Assembly (NCBI GenBank): GCA_019239425.1
Contig: JAFAZX010000092.1
Span: 1 to 39,820 of the forward strand
Direction: 5' to 3'
Length of the DNA stretch: 39,820 nucleotides
Origin: Acidobacteriota bacterium
Lineage (GTDB): Bacteria; Acidobacteriota; Blastocatellia; Pyrinomonadales; Pyrinomonadaceae
Shown here: piece by piece, positions 1 through 8,217 of the stretch
Layout of the letters: every line of letters begins with the position of its first letter
Numbering within the stretch: the first letter of the stretch is position 1
Notes under the pieces: model-generated
Told to the model about the DNA's origin: nothing
Databases searched by the model: none
What the model saw: only the letters and a program-made list of their open reading frames with translations
Made by a program: the position numbers and the translations under genes

Positions 1-1155
1 GTCGAGGCCGGCCATCAGCATCGCCGAGAAGGCGAGGTACGGGTTGCAGGACGGGTCGGGCGGACGGAACTCCAGGCGCTTCAGCTTCGGGTTGGTCGAG
101 AACATCGGGATGCGGATGGCCGCCGAGCGGTTCCGCGCCGAGTAGGCCAGGTTCACGGGGGCCTCGAAGCCCGGCACCAGCCGCTTGTAGCTGTTCGTCG
201 TCGGCGCGGCGAAGGCCACGACCGCCGCCGCGTGCTTGAGCAGGCCGCCGATGTACCAGCGCGCCGTGTCGGAGAGGCCGGCGTAGCCGTCGCCCGCGAA
301 CAGAGGCTTCTCGTCCTTCCAGAGCGACTGGTGGCAGTGCATGCCGGAGCCGTTGTCGCCGTACATCGGCTTCGGCATGAACGTCGCGGCCTTGCCGTAC
401 TGGTGCGCGACGTTGCGGACGACGTACTTGAAGATCTGCAGGTTGTCGGCCGTCCCCAGCATCGTCGAGAAGCGGAAGTCTATCTCGCACTGGCCGGCGG
501 TGGCGACCTCGTGGTGGTGGCACTCGACCGTGATGCCGCAGTCCTCGAGCGTCAGCGAAATCTCGGAGCGCAAATCACTCAGAGAGTCGGCCGGCGGGAC
601 GGGGACGTAGCCCTCCTTGTTGCGGATGCGGTAGCCGAGGTTCGGGCCGCGGAAGTCGTCCTCGCCGCGCCCCGAAGACCAGATGCCCTCGTCGGAATGA
701 ATGCGGTAGCCAGAGTGGTGCGGCTCGTTGTTGACCTCGACGCCGTCGAAGACGAAGAACTCGGCCTCGGGGCCGAAGTTGACCGTGTCGGCGATCCCCG
801 TGAACTTGAGGTAGCTCTCGGCGCGCTGCGCGACCGAGCGCGGGTCGAGGCCGTAGCCCTCCTTCGTGATCGGGTCGACCGCGTTGGCGATGAGGACGAG
901 CGTCGGCTCCTCGGCGAACGGGTCCAGGAAGACGCGGTTCGGGTCGGGGATGAGCAGCATGTCCGACTCGTGGATCGAGGCCCAGCCGCGCAGTGAGGAG
1001 GCGTCGAAGCCGAAGCCGTCCTCGAAAGAGCCTTCGTCCAGCTCGTGCAAGGGGAAGGTCAGGTGGTGCCAGGCCCCGACGAGGTCTGTGAAACGTACCG
1101 AGACGAACTTCGCCTCGTGGTCTTCGGAATACTTCAAGACCGCTTTTGCGTCCAT
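1..1155 (-). CDS. glnA: Glutamine synthetase type I, C-terminus cut by window edge
   Basis: Reading leftward from ATG at 1155, 385 codons stay open to the window edge. The protein begins MDAKAVLKYSEDHEAKF and carries the class I glutamine synthetase signatures GPEAEFFVFD (glutamate and metal site), NGSGMHCHQS (ATP/glutamate region) and the NRSAAIR/FRPPDPSCNPYLAF segment. It makes glutamine from glutamate, ammonia and ATP in the cytoplasm. The family is usually about 440-475 residues, so some 60-90 C-terminal residues lie outside, including the adenylylation region. AGGAGAG sits just upstream of the ATG, and a TTGACG-N19-TATAAT promoter lies about 130 bp upstream. It is divergent from speA, placing ammonia assimilation next to polyamine synthesis. 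The family assignment is secure. Confidence 0.96.
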   Translation of the reverse strand, partial: MDAKAVLKYSEDHEAKFVSVRFTDLVGAWHHLTFPLHELDEGSFEDGFGFDASSLRGWASIHESDMLLIPDPNRVFLDPFAEEPTLVLIANAVDPITKEGYGLDPRSVAQRAESYLKFTGIADTVNFGPEAEFFVFDGVEVNNEPHHSGYRIHSDEGIWSSGRGEDDFRGPNLGYRIRNKEGYVPVPPADSLSDLRSEISLTLEDCGITVECHHHEVATAGQCEIDFRFSTMLGTADNLQIFKYVVRNVAHQYGKAATFMPKPMYGDNGSGMHCHQSLWKDEKPLFAGDGYAGLSDTARWYIGGLLKHAAAVVAFAAPTTNSYKRLVPGFEAPVNLAYSARNRSAAIRIPMFSTNPKLKRLEFRPPDPSCNPYLAFSAMLMAGLD

Positions 1156-1285
1156 AATCTCTCCTGAAAGTGCGTTTTAAGGGGGTGGAAGGTGCCGGCC
1201 GCCTCTGCTCGGCGGCCTCCGTGCGGCGGAAAAGAGAGCTGGCGGTCGTTCATCAAAGCAGGTCAAGCCGCCCTGAAAGGCTGGC

Positions 1286-1316
1286 ATTATAGCCGCGCCC
1301 CCGCGGCCGCCGTCAA
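1286..1316 (-). promoter_or_regulatory. Predicted sigma70 promoter of glnA
   Basis: On the minus strand, TTGACG (1316-1311) is followed after 19 bp by a perfect TATAAT (1291-1286). The -10 sits in a small dyad, GGCTATAATGCCAGCC. It would give a leader of about 120 nt before glnA. The hexamers are excellent but the spacer is 2 bp longer than ideal, which often marks promoters needing an activator. Prediction only. Confidence 0.5.
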
Positions 1317-1436
1317 GCGCCTGCGGGCCGCAGGCCGCACGGCGCGGCCGGTGCGTTTTTCGGCCGCGCCGCCTAAACCTTTCGCGTACGTCGTTTAGCC
1401 CAGGAGCGTACGCACCCGGCCCGAAAAAAATAGTTT

Positions 1437-1465
1437 TTGACCGCCCCACTCCTTTTCTGTTAAAT
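1437..1465 (+). promoter_or_regulatory. Predicted sigma70 promoter of speA
   Basis: TTGACC (1437-1442), a 17-bp spacer and TTAAAT (1460-1465) lie in an AT-richer island of an otherwise GC-rich intergenic region. The leader to the speA start would be about 115 nt. The rest of the 1156-1587 gap (432 bp) holds the divergent glnA promoter and a very GC-rich stretch at about 1290-1390; I see no gene in it. Confidence 0.5.
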
Positions 1466-1587
1466 TGCGCCATTAAGCAAGTCCAATCCAGTTGCTTCAG
1501 ACCCACGAGAGCCCTACGAGGAGGCCGAGACCCCCGCTTACTTTGTCTAAAGCATGCGAACCCGCAGGGAGGCAGGAGAGCTAGAAG

Positions 1588-3525
1588 TTGACCACGGCCA
1601 TCGAACAGACGCTTGAGACCTACGGCATAGAGAACTGGGGGGCCGGCTACTTCGGCATCAATCGTAAAGGCAACCTCGTCGTCCACCCTTCCGACTCCGA
1701 CCAGAACCGCGCGGCCGACGTGCGCGAGATCATCGACGACCTCCGCCGCCGCGGCATCTCGACGCCCGTCCTGCTGCGCTTCCCGCAGCTCATCGCGGGC
1801 CAGGTCAGAAAACTCCAACGCGCCTTCCGCAACTCCATCCGCGAGTACGAGTATCAGGGCTCGCACATGTGCGTCTACCCGATGAAGGTCAACCAGAACC
1901 GGGCGGTCGTCGAGGAGTACCTGCGCGAAGGCGTGCGCTACGACTTCGGACTCGAGGCCGGCTCGAAGGCGGAGCTGTACGGCGCGCTCGCGATGGAGCA
2001 GTCGGCCGAGAGCCTGCTCGTCCTGAACGGCTTCAAGGACGAGGAGTTCATCGAGCTGGCCTTCCTGGGCGCGCGCTCGGGCAAGCGCGTCGTCATCGTC
2101 ATCGAGAAGCTGAACGAGCTCGACCACGTCCTGCGCATGGCCGACCGCTTCGACGACGGCGACCTGCCGATGGTCGGCCTGCGGGTGAAGCTCTACTCGA
2201 AAGGCTCGGGGCGCTGGGAGAAGTCCGGCGGCGAGGCCGCGAAGTTCGGGCTCACCACGACCGAGATGCTGGAGACCATCCGGCGGATGCAGGAGGCGGG
2301 GCGCATAGACATGCTCAAGCTCCTGCACTTCCACATCGGCTCGCAGCTCACCGACATCAAGCGCATCAAGAACGCGATGAAGGAGGCCGCGCGCGTCTAC
2401 GCCAAGATCGTCCAGATGAAGGTGCCCGTCGACCTCCTGGACGTGGGCGGCGGGATGGCGGTCGACTACGACGGCTCGAAGACGGCGTTCGACTCCTCGG
2501 CCAACTACACGGCGCAGGAGTTCGCCAACGACGTCGTCTACACGATCATGCAGGTCTGCGACGACGAGAACGTCCCGCACCCGACCATCATCCAGGAGTC
2601 GGGCCGCTACCTCTCGGCCTACCACGCCATCCTCGTCACGAACGTGCTGGCGGAGATCGAGACGGTCGTCGAGGACATCACGCCCATCGAGGTCGACGAC
2701 GACGACCCGCAGGTCGTCACCGAGCTGGCCGATTTGCGCGAGAACATCACGGTCAAGAACTACCGCGAGTTCTACCACGACGCGTTGGAGCACCGCGACG
2801 AGCTGTTCACGCTCTTCAACCTCGGGCTCATCAGCCTGGAAGACCGCGCGAAGGGCGAGGTGCTCTTCTGGGACGTGTGCGAGCGCGCGGACAAGCACGC
2901 GCAGCTCGCCAAGTACGTCTCCGAAGAGTTCACAGAGCTGCGGCGACTCCTGCGCGCGAAGTACCTGACGAACTTCTCGGTCTTCCGCTCGGTGCCCGAC
3001 CACTGGGCCTTAGACCAGCTCTTCCCCATCATCCCCATCCACCGTCTGAACAAGGCCCCCACGGAGTACGCCACGCTCTGCGACATCACCTGCGACTCGG
3101 ACGGCGTCGTGGACAAGTTCGTCGACCTGCACGACGTGAAGCAGGTGTTGGAGCTGCACCAGGTCAGCGAGGACGAGCCGTACTACATCGCCCTGATGCT
3201 GGTCGGCGCCTACCAGGAGGTGATGGGCAACAACCACAACCTCTTCGGCGCGCCGAACGAGGCGCACATCCACATCGACGACGACGGCTACCTGATCAAG
3301 AAGGTCGTCAAGGGCACGACCGTCGGCGAGGCGCTCTACCGCGCGCGCTACGAGCGCGGCCAGCTCCACGAGGGCTTCCGCCGCATCGTCGCCCAGCGCG
3401 TCAAGCGCGGCGAACTCTCCGAGGCCGCCGCCGCCGAGATGATCGAACTCTACGAGTCGCGCTTCAACGCCTACACCTACCTCGCCGTCAACGGCGAGCC
3501 CGAAGAGAAGCGGCGCAAGCGGTGA
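1588..3525 (+). CDS. speA: Biosynthetic arginine decarboxylase (PLP, fold III)
   Basis: 645 residues, the normal length for biosynthetic SpeA. It converts arginine to agmatine plus CO2. The PLP lysine is K100 in the motif VYPMKVNQNR. HFHIGSQ (around 249) and LDVGGGMAVDYDG follow as the PLP-phosphate and barrel motifs, with the C-terminal domain typical of SpeA. The start is TTG at 1588, preceded at 1571-1580 by GGCAGGAGAG; no better ATG fits the conserved N-terminus. Downstream come a deoxyhypusine-synthase-like gene and speB in the same direction, so agmatine should feed directly to SpeB. Its stop codon TGA lies inside the first 7-bp unit (GGTGAATA) of the palindrome that follows. Large open frames on the opposite strand are GC-codon shadows. 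Confidence 0.97.
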   Translation: MTTAIEQTLETYGIENWGAGYFGINRKGNLVVHPSDSDQNRAADVREIIDDLRRRGISTPVLLRFPQLIAGQVRKLQRAFRNSIREYEYQGSHMCVYPMKVNQNRAVVEEYLREGVRYDFGLEAGSKAELYGALAMEQSAESLLVLNGFKDEEFIELAFLGARSGKRVVIVIEKLNELDHVLRMADRFDDGDLPMVGLRVKLYSKGSGRWEKSGGEAAKFGLTTTEMLETIRRMQEAGRIDMLKLLHFHIGSQLTDIKRIKNAMKEAARVYAKIVQMKVPVDLLDVGGGMAVDYDGSKTAFDSSANYTAQEFANDVVYTIMQVCDDENVPHPTIIQESGRYLSAYHAILVTNVLAEIETVVEDITPIEVDDDDPQVVTELADLRENITVKNYREFYHDALEHRDELFTLFNLGLISLEDRAKGEVLFWDVCERADKHAQLAKYVSEEFTELRRLLRAKYLTNFSVFRSVPDHWALDQLFPIIPIHRLNKAPTEYATLCDITCDSDGVVDKFVDLHDVKQVLELHQVSEDEPYYIALMLVGAYQEVMGNNHNLFGAPNEAHIHIDDDGYLIKKVVKGTTVGEALYRARYERGQLHEGFRRIVAQRVKRGELSEAAAAEMIELYESRFNAYTYLAVNGEPEEKRRKR

Positions 3526-3606
3526 ATAGTGAATAGTAAATGGTAAATGGTGAATAGGCGCTGCCGCGTTCCCTCCACCATTCACTATTCACCATTTACC
3601 ATTTAC
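3521..3606. repeat. Heptad-armed palindrome A (speA 3' end)
   Basis: The left tract reads as 7-bp units GTGAATA, GTGAATA, GTAAATG, GTAAATG, GTGAATA. Positions 3536-3557 pair perfectly (22 bp) with 3585-3606 around a 27-nt loop, and further units allow pairing in shifted registers. It contains the speA stop codon and ends 14 bp before the next start codon, so a terminator or 3'-end stabiliser within a co-directional gene group is possible. There is no U-tract. Confidence 0.9.
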
Positions 3607-3620
3607 CCAAAGGATCAAAA

Positions 3621-4682
3621 ATGGTTACCCAACGTAAACCGCGAGCCACGAAGTATCTCACCGCCCCGATCCGCCCCGTGCAGGTAGACCGCGACCGCTC
3701 CGTGGCGGGGCTGCTGGAGAAGATGGAGGGGGCGGGCCTCGGCGGCCGCCAGCTCGCGGAGGCGCACCGCATCTGGCTCGACATGCTCGGCGACAACACG
3801 ACCGTGGTCGTCGCCGCCAACGGCGCGCTCATCCCGGCGGGGATGCGTCGGCTCCTCGCCTACGTCATCAAGAACCGCTTCGTGGACGTGATGGTCTGCT
3901 CGGGCGCGATGCTCTTCCAGGACTTGCACGAGACGCTCGGCCGCCAGCACTTCCAGGCGCACCCCTCGATGACCGACGCCGAGCTGGAGGCGTCGCAGAT
4001 CACGCGCATGTGGGACGTGCTGGCGAGTGAGGAGGAGTACAGCGAGGCGAACGAGTGGGTCGGCGGCTTTACGAACCAGCTCGACCAGGCGCGCGCCTAC
4101 TCGACGCGCGAGTTCCTGCACCTGCTCGGGCGCGAGCTGGCCGAGATCGCCACCGACGACGGCATCCTGACCTCGGCCTACAAGGCGCGCATCCCCGTCT
4201 TCTGCCCGACCATCTCCGACAGCTCGATCACGGTCGGCATCGCCGGCGCGCGCTTCGAGAAGAAGAACTCCTTCTGCTTCGACCTCGCGCAGGACACGCT
4301 CGACCTGATGCAGATCGGGGCGCGCTCCCGCGTGACCGGCGTCATCAACCTCGGCGGGGGGACTTCGCGCAGCTACGTGCAGCAGATGGAGTCCGCCTCC
4401 GAAATTATCAAGACCCCGGCGCGCGGTCACAAGTACGCGATTCAAATCTCGACCGAGTGCGGCGCGCACGGCGGCCGCACGAGCCCCAACACCGACGACG
4501 AGTCGCTCGTCTTCGGCAAGCTCGCCCGCGGAGCCGCCACGGCCTACGTCTCCTGCGACCCGACCATCGCGCTCCCCATCCTCGTCACCGCCCTCTCCCA
4601 GACGGCCGCCAAATACATGAAGGGCCGCAAGCGCCCCAACTTCACCTTCATGGGCAAAGACCTGACGGTCGAAGTGCCTTAG
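3621..4682 (+). CDS. Deoxyhypusine synthase family enzyme, probably a polyamine synthase
   Basis: 353 residues, similar in length to eukaryotic and archaeal deoxyhypusine synthase. Family landmarks are SGAMLFQDLHE (NAD/spermidine pocket), VINLGGGTSR, TECGAHGG and TDDESLVFGKL. In the last, K300 aligns by motif with the catalytic lysine of SWGKI in deoxyhypusine synthase. Bacteria lack the eIF5A substrate, so the aminobutyl acceptor must be something else. Flanked by speA and speB, a small amine such as putrescine or agmatine (giving homospermidine or an aminobutyl-agmatine) is the simplest inference. The start is ATG at 3621 with AAAGGAT upstream, directly after palindrome A. Family assignment is strong; substrate is inferred. 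Confidence 0.9.
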   Translation: MVTQRKPRATKYLTAPIRPVQVDRDRSVAGLLEKMEGAGLGGRQLAEAHRIWLDMLGDNTTVVVAANGALIPAGMRRLLAYVIKNRFVDVMVCSGAMLFQDLHETLGRQHFQAHPSMTDAELEASQITRMWDVLASEEEYSEANEWVGGFTNQLDQARAYSTREFLHLLGRELAEIATDDGILTSAYKARIPVFCPTISDSSITVGIAGARFEKKNSFCFDLAQDTLDLMQIGARSRVTGVINLGGGTSRSYVQQMESASEIIKTPARGHKYAIQISTECGAHGGRTSPNTDDESLVFGKLARGAATAYVSCDPTIALPILVTALSQTAAKYMKGRKRPNFTFMGKDLTVEVP

Positions 4683-4690
4683 GAAGATTA

Positions 4691-4825
4691 GTAGGCAGTA
4701 GGCAGATGGCAGTAGGTAGTTAAGACCAAAGCTGGTCTGAAAGAATCTGAGGCGACGGGTTGCGAATCCCGCCGCCTCAGATTGTTTCGAACACGTTCTC
4801 TTCCGGCGAACTGCCTACTGCCTAC
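4691..4825. repeat. Heptad-armed palindrome B enclosing two further hairpins
   Basis: Outer arms 4691-4705 and 4811-4825 (GTAGGCAGTAGGCAG and its complement) carry the 7-mer GGCAGTA; further copies extend the left tract to about 4720. Unlike the other loci, the 105-nt interior is itself structured. AGACCA/TGGTCT forms a hairpin at 4723-4738. An 11-bp stem (AATCTGAGGCG, 4744-4754, with 4773-4783) continues, past an A/C mismatch, into CGGG/CCCG around loop TTGCGAAT. It lies between the deoxyhypusine-synthase-like gene and speB. Confidence 0.85.
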
Positions 4826-4864
4826 AAACTTGTCTCGCACACCCTCTGCTTCTAAACTGTCGGC

Positions 4865-5791
4865 ATGTCTGAATCAGCGAACCTTCCGATGAACTTCGGC
4901 GGCATCGACGACGAGGAGTTGTCGAGTTTTGAGAACGCGCGCGTGGTCGTGTGGCCGGTCTCCTACGAGGGGACGGTCTCGTATGGCGGGGGCACGGGCG
5001 AGGGGGCGATGGCGGTCGTGGACGCATCGCGCAACATGGAGTTGTACGACGAGGAGACCGACGCCGAGGTCTACCGGCTGGGGCTACACACGACCGACGT
5101 GACGCCGCCGGCCGAGACGCCCGAGGCGATGATGAAGACGCTCTTGACGCGGGCGCGCGAGCTCGTCGGCGCGGGCAAGTTCGTCTGCATGATCGGCGGC
5201 GAGCACTCCGTCAGCGGCCCCGTCATCCAGGCGCACGCCGAACGTTATGAGAACCTCTCGGTCTTGCAGATCGACGCGCACGCAGACCTGCGCGACACGT
5301 ACGACGGCACGCCGCACTCGCACGCCTCCATCATGGCGCGCGTCGTCCGCGACCTGAAGCTCCCGGCGGTGCAGGTCGGCATCCGCTCCATCTCCGCCGA
5401 GGAAGCGCGCTCGCTCGACCAGTTCCCGACGCACATCTACTGGGCGAAGGACATCGCCGGCCGGACGGACTGGTGGGAGGAGGCCGTCAGCCACCTCACC
5501 GAAAACGTCTACCTGACGATAGACATCGACGGCCTCGACCCCTCGCTCGTCGCGCAGACGGGGACGCCGGAGCCGGGCGGTCTCGGCTGGTACGAGGTGC
5601 TCGGCCTCATCCGCACGCTCGCGCGCTCGCGCCGCGTGGTCGGGATGGACTTGACCGAGTACTCCTACGTCGAGGGCTTCAGCGCCTCGGCCTTCCTCTG
5701 CGCGAAGCTCATCTACAAGTCGCTCTCCTACATCTTCGAGTCCGAGACCGAGCGCGTCCGCGGCGGCCGCGCCTCCGGTGCCGGCGCGTAG
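4865..5791 (+). CDS. speB: Agmatinase (ureohydrolase family)
   Basis: 308 residues, typical for SpeB. It hydrolyses agmatine to putrescine and urea using two Mn2+ ions. All six expected metal ligands are visible: H114 in GGEHS, D137/H139/D141 in IDAHADLRD, and D220/D222 in TIDIDGLDP. HSHAS (151-155) is the substrate-loop motif. The start is ATG at 4865. It follows speA and the deoxyhypusine-synthase-like gene in the same orientation, completing arginine to putrescine. An arginase or related ureohydrolase is the alternative, but the speA context favours agmatinase. Confidence 0.93.
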   Translation: MSESANLPMNFGGIDDEELSSFENARVVVWPVSYEGTVSYGGGTGEGAMAVVDASRNMELYDEETDAEVYRLGLHTTDVTPPAETPEAMMKTLLTRARELVGAGKFVCMIGGEHSVSGPVIQAHAERYENLSVLQIDAHADLRDTYDGTPHSHASIMARVVRDLKLPAVQVGIRSISAEEARSLDQFPTHIYWAKDIAGRTDWWEEAVSHLTENVYLTIDIDGLDPSLVAQTGTPEPGGLGWYEVLGLIRTLARSRRVVGMDLTEYSYVEGFSASAFLCAKLIYKSLSYIFESETERVRGGRASGAGA

Positions 5792-5807
5792 ATGTATCGG
5801 AAGAGAA

Positions 5808-5887
5808 TTTTCACCACAGAGACACAGAGGCACAGCTTGTTGCTTTAGCTCTCAACAAGCTGTGCCTCTGTGTCTCTGTGGTGAAAA
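5808..5887. repeat. Palindrome C, CACAG-type, 35-bp perfect arms
   Basis: Arms 5808-5842 and 5853-5887 are perfectly complementary over 35 bp around the 10-nt loop ctttagctct. Each arm contains CACAG three times at 8-bp spacing (ACCACAG, AGACACAG, AGGCACAG). The first 30 bp recur at 21999-22072 (palindrome I) with a different loop. It lies 16 bp after the speB stop. The outer TTTT/AAAA ends give a U-run on both strands, so it could terminate transcription in both directions. Confidence 0.92.
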
Positions 5888-5892
5888 ACTTC

Positions 5893-5921
5893 TTGACTTC
5901 CCCTCAAGCTGCGTGTGAAAT
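5893..5921 (+). promoter_or_regulatory. Predicted sigma70 promoter for the MFS gene
   Basis: TTGACT (5893-5898), 17-bp spacer, TGAAAT (5916-5921), immediately after palindrome C. It implies a leader of about 225 nt before the MFS start at 6153. The 5792-6152 gap (361 bp) otherwise holds palindrome C and a GC-rich leader in which I recognise no riboswitch class. Confidence 0.4.
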
Positions 5922-6152
5922 CGCCCCATGCTTAAAGGCAAGGGCACACGCTTCCCTCCCTGGTAAGTCCTCCCCGCAGAGGCTAACCCGACCGCGGCCG
6001 AGAGGCGCGGCGCACCTGGTGGTGCGCGCGTTTCGACAAAGCTGCGGCGCTCGCTCGCCCGCTCGGTGATTCCTCCGCCGCAGCCTCGACGTTTTCAGCC
6101 GCTCACGCAAGAGAACGTCAAGGCTTCCGCGGAAAAAGGAGAATCACCGTTC

Positions 6153-7352
6153 ATGTCTTCGTGGTCGAAAACGTTCGCGCCCGCGCGGCGCGGCCTGCCC
6201 CTCTTCGTCCTCACGCTGCTCGCCGTGGAGTTTCTGGACGAGGTCGTCTTCGGTCTGCGCGAGGCCGCCTGGCCGCTGATGCGCGACGACCTGCGTCTGA
6301 CGTACACGCAGGTCGGGGTCGTCCTGAGCGTGCCGCCCGTCGTCGGCCACGTCGTCGAGCCCGTGCTCGGCATCCTCGGCGACGTTTGGCGCAGGCGCGC
6401 GCTCGTCGTCGCGGGCGGCTTGGGCTTCGCCGCGGGGACGCTGCTCGTCGGCCTGAGCACTGGCTTCGCGCTCCTGCTCGCGGCGTCTATCCTCTCGAAC
6501 CCGACGTCGGGCGCCTTCATCGGTCTGTCGCAGGCGACGCTGATGGACGCCGCGCCCGAGCGGCGCGAGCAGAACATGGCGCGCTGGGCGCTGGCCGGCT
6601 CGGTCGGCAACTCGGTCGGGCCGGCGGCAATCGCCGCGTGCGTGTGGGCCGGTCTGAGCTGGCGCTGGGGCTTCATCGCGGCGGGCGTCCTGATGCTTCT
6701 CTCGGTCGCGGCGGCGTGGCGCCAGCCGTTCGAGACGCCCGCGGCCTCTGACGGCGAGCGGACGCGCGCGGCGCTCGTGAAGGGGTTGCGCGAGGCGCTG
6801 CGCGCGCTCCGCAGGCGGGCGGTGCTGCGCTGGCTCGTGCTCCTGCAGTTGGGCGACTTCACGTACGACATACTGCGAGGCTTCCTCGCGCTCTACTTCG
6901 TGGACGTGGTGGGCGCGGGGCGCGTCGGAGCGGCGCTCGCCGTCGCGGTCTGGACGTGGGTGGGGCTGGCGGGCGACTTCGCGTTGGTGCCGCTGCTCGA
7001 ACGCGTGCGGGGCCTGAGGTACCTGCGCGTGAGCACGGCGGTCGTGATGTTGCTCTTCCCCTCGATGCTTCTGGCCGAAGGGTTCTCGACGAAGCTGTTG
7101 CTGCTCGGGCTGCTCGGGTTCGCGAACGCGGGCTGGTACGCGATCCTGAAGTCGAAGCTCTACGACGAACTGCCCGGGCAGAGCGGGACGGTGGCGATGG
7201 GCCTGGGGAACGTCTTCGGGCTGGCGGGCAGCCTCTTCCCGCTCGCGCTCGGCGCTTTCGCCGAGCGCTACGGCCTCGGCCCGATGATGTGGCTGCTCGC
7301 GCTCGGGCCGGCGGCGCTGCTGACGGGGCTGTTGACGGTGAAGGAGAAGTAG
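6153..7352 (+). CDS. MFS transporter
   Basis: About 399 residues with alternating hydrophobic segments consistent with 12 membrane helices. The first is PLFVLTLLAVEFLDEVVFGL, and a charged central loop falls around ETPAASDGERTRAALVKGLR, as in the major facilitator superfamily. It would sit in the inner membrane; the substrate cannot be told from sequence. I chose ATG at 6153 (MSSWSKTF) because AAAGGAG lies about 10 bp upstream; the frame is open back to a GTG at 6066, but that extension is proline/arginine-rich and unlike the family. The stop TAG (7350-7352) abuts the first unit of palindrome D. It is convergent with the phosphoribosyltransferase gene. Confidence 0.85.
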   Translation: MSSWSKTFAPARRGLPLFVLTLLAVEFLDEVVFGLREAAWPLMRDDLRLTYTQVGVVLSVPPVVGHVVEPVLGILGDVWRRRALVVAGGLGFAAGTLLVGLSTGFALLLAASILSNPTSGAFIGLSQATLMDAAPERREQNMARWALAGSVGNSVGPAAIAACVWAGLSWRWGFIAAGVLMLLSVAAAWRQPFETPAASDGERTRAALVKGLREALRALRRRAVLRWLVLLQLGDFTYDILRGFLALYFVDVVGAGRVGAALAVAVWTWVGLAGDFALVPLLERVRGLRYLRVSTAVVMLLFPSMLLAEGFSTKLLLLGLLGFANAGWYAILKSKLYDELPGQSGTVAMGLGNVFGLAGSLFPLALGAFAERYGLGPMMWLLALGPAALLTGLLTVKEK

Positions 7353-7456
7353 TAGGCAGATGGCAGTAGGCAGTTAAGAGCCTCGCCGTCGAGACTTCGA
7401 TCTCATCTTTCGACCCCCTTCACGCGGAGCGTACTGCCTACTGCCATCTGCCTACT
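7351..7456. repeat. Heptad-armed palindrome D (GGCAGTA units)
   Basis: Arms 7351-7374 and 7433-7456 are perfectly complementary over 24 bp, built of GGCAGAT/GGCAGTA/GGCAGT units. The right tract runs on to about 7467. The loop is 58 nt. It lies between convergent genes: the MFS stop touches the left arm and the phosphoribosyltransferase stop lies inside the right tract. Both arms use the same 7-mer vocabulary as palindrome B. Confidence 0.92.
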
Positions 7457-8084
7457 GCCTACTGCCTTCGTCGAGCATGTCGCGGATTTCGTCGTCGGAG
7501 GGGCGTTCGAGGTTCGAGTACCAGAGGCCGACGTGGCCGAAGGGTAGGGGCGTGTGGAGGCAGACGAACTCTTCGACGGCGTTTGAGACTTCCCTCAGCG
7601 CGTCCGCGTCCGCCACGGGCGCGGCGGCGACGACGCGCGCGGGCCTGCGCGGGCGGAGAGCGCGCAGCGCCGCGAGCATCGTCGAGCCTGTGCGGACGCC
7701 GTTGTCGACGAGGACGACCGTGCGGCCCGAGAGTTCCGCGGGCGGGCGTCCGCGGCGGCAGTAGTGCGCGCGCGACTCCAACTCCGCGACCGCTTCGGCC
7801 ACGAACGACGCGAGCACCGGCTCTGCTTCGAGACGCGGCGCGAGTTCGGCGTCGAGGAAACTCGCGCCGGCGACGTTCGCGGCGCAGACCGGCTCAAGCG
7901 GCCCGCGCGGAAGCAACAGACGGCGCAGCAGCAGCAGGTCGAGCGGCAGGGCCAGATGCTTCGAGACCTCAAGCGCCGCGGCCACGCCGCCGCGCGCGAC
8001 GGCGACGACCAGGGCGTCCCCCCCGCGCGGCCCAACTCTTTCGGCGAGCGCGCGCCCCGCGTCGCGGCCGTCTTTGAAACGCAT
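7452..8084 (-). CDS. Phosphoribosyltransferase-family protein
   Basis: 210 residues with a type I PRTase fold: an N-terminal VVAVARGGVAAALEV strand-loop (pyrophosphate loop) and the PRPP-binding motif VVLVDNGVRTGSTM (about residues 125-138; canonical form VxxVDDxxxTGxT). It resembles stand-alone PRTases of unknown substrate rather than a specific nucleotide-salvage enzyme. The last four residues (GSRQ) and the stop are encoded by GGCAGTAGGCAGTAG, that is, by the repeat units of palindrome D, so the natural C-terminus has probably been replaced. No clear Shine-Dalgarno precedes the ATG. Function is uncertain beyond the fold. Confidence 0.82.
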   Translation of the reverse strand: MRFKDGRDAGRALAERVGPRGGDALVVAVARGGVAAALEVSKHLALPLDLLLLRRLLLPRGPLEPVCAANVAGASFLDAELAPRLEAEPVLASFVAEAVAELESRAHYCRRGRPPAELSGRTVVLVDNGVRTGSTMLAALRALRPRRPARVVAAAPVADADALREVSNAVEEFVCLHTPLPFGHVGLWYSNLERPSDDEIRDMLDEGSRQ

Positions 8085-8217
8085 GTGAAGTCGGAACTGC
8101 GGCGTGGCCGGCGCGCGCTTGCGCGGCCGCGGGCCGGGCGTTATCTTGCTCCGGCAATCTTTCAGCGTGCGGGGCGCCCGAGGCCCCGCCCGACGCCAAA
8201 CCCGGAGAGCATGCTAA

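Noticed and set aside
1177..3003. Long minus-strand open frame of 608 codons antisense to speA
   Set aside because: Rich in Arg/Val/Asp/Leu with no motif; it is the antisense shadow of a high-GC coding sequence and also crosses the mapped promoter region.
4756..4771. Sequence resembling a tRNA T-arm (CGGGTTGCGAATCCCG)
   Set aside because: The loop is 8 rather than 7 nt and no acceptor, D or anticodon arms can be folded around it; it is the tip of a longer hairpin in palindrome B.
5892..6152. Riboswitch in the long leader of the MFS gene
   Set aside because: The leader is GC-rich and can fold, but I recognise no conserved core of a known riboswitch class.
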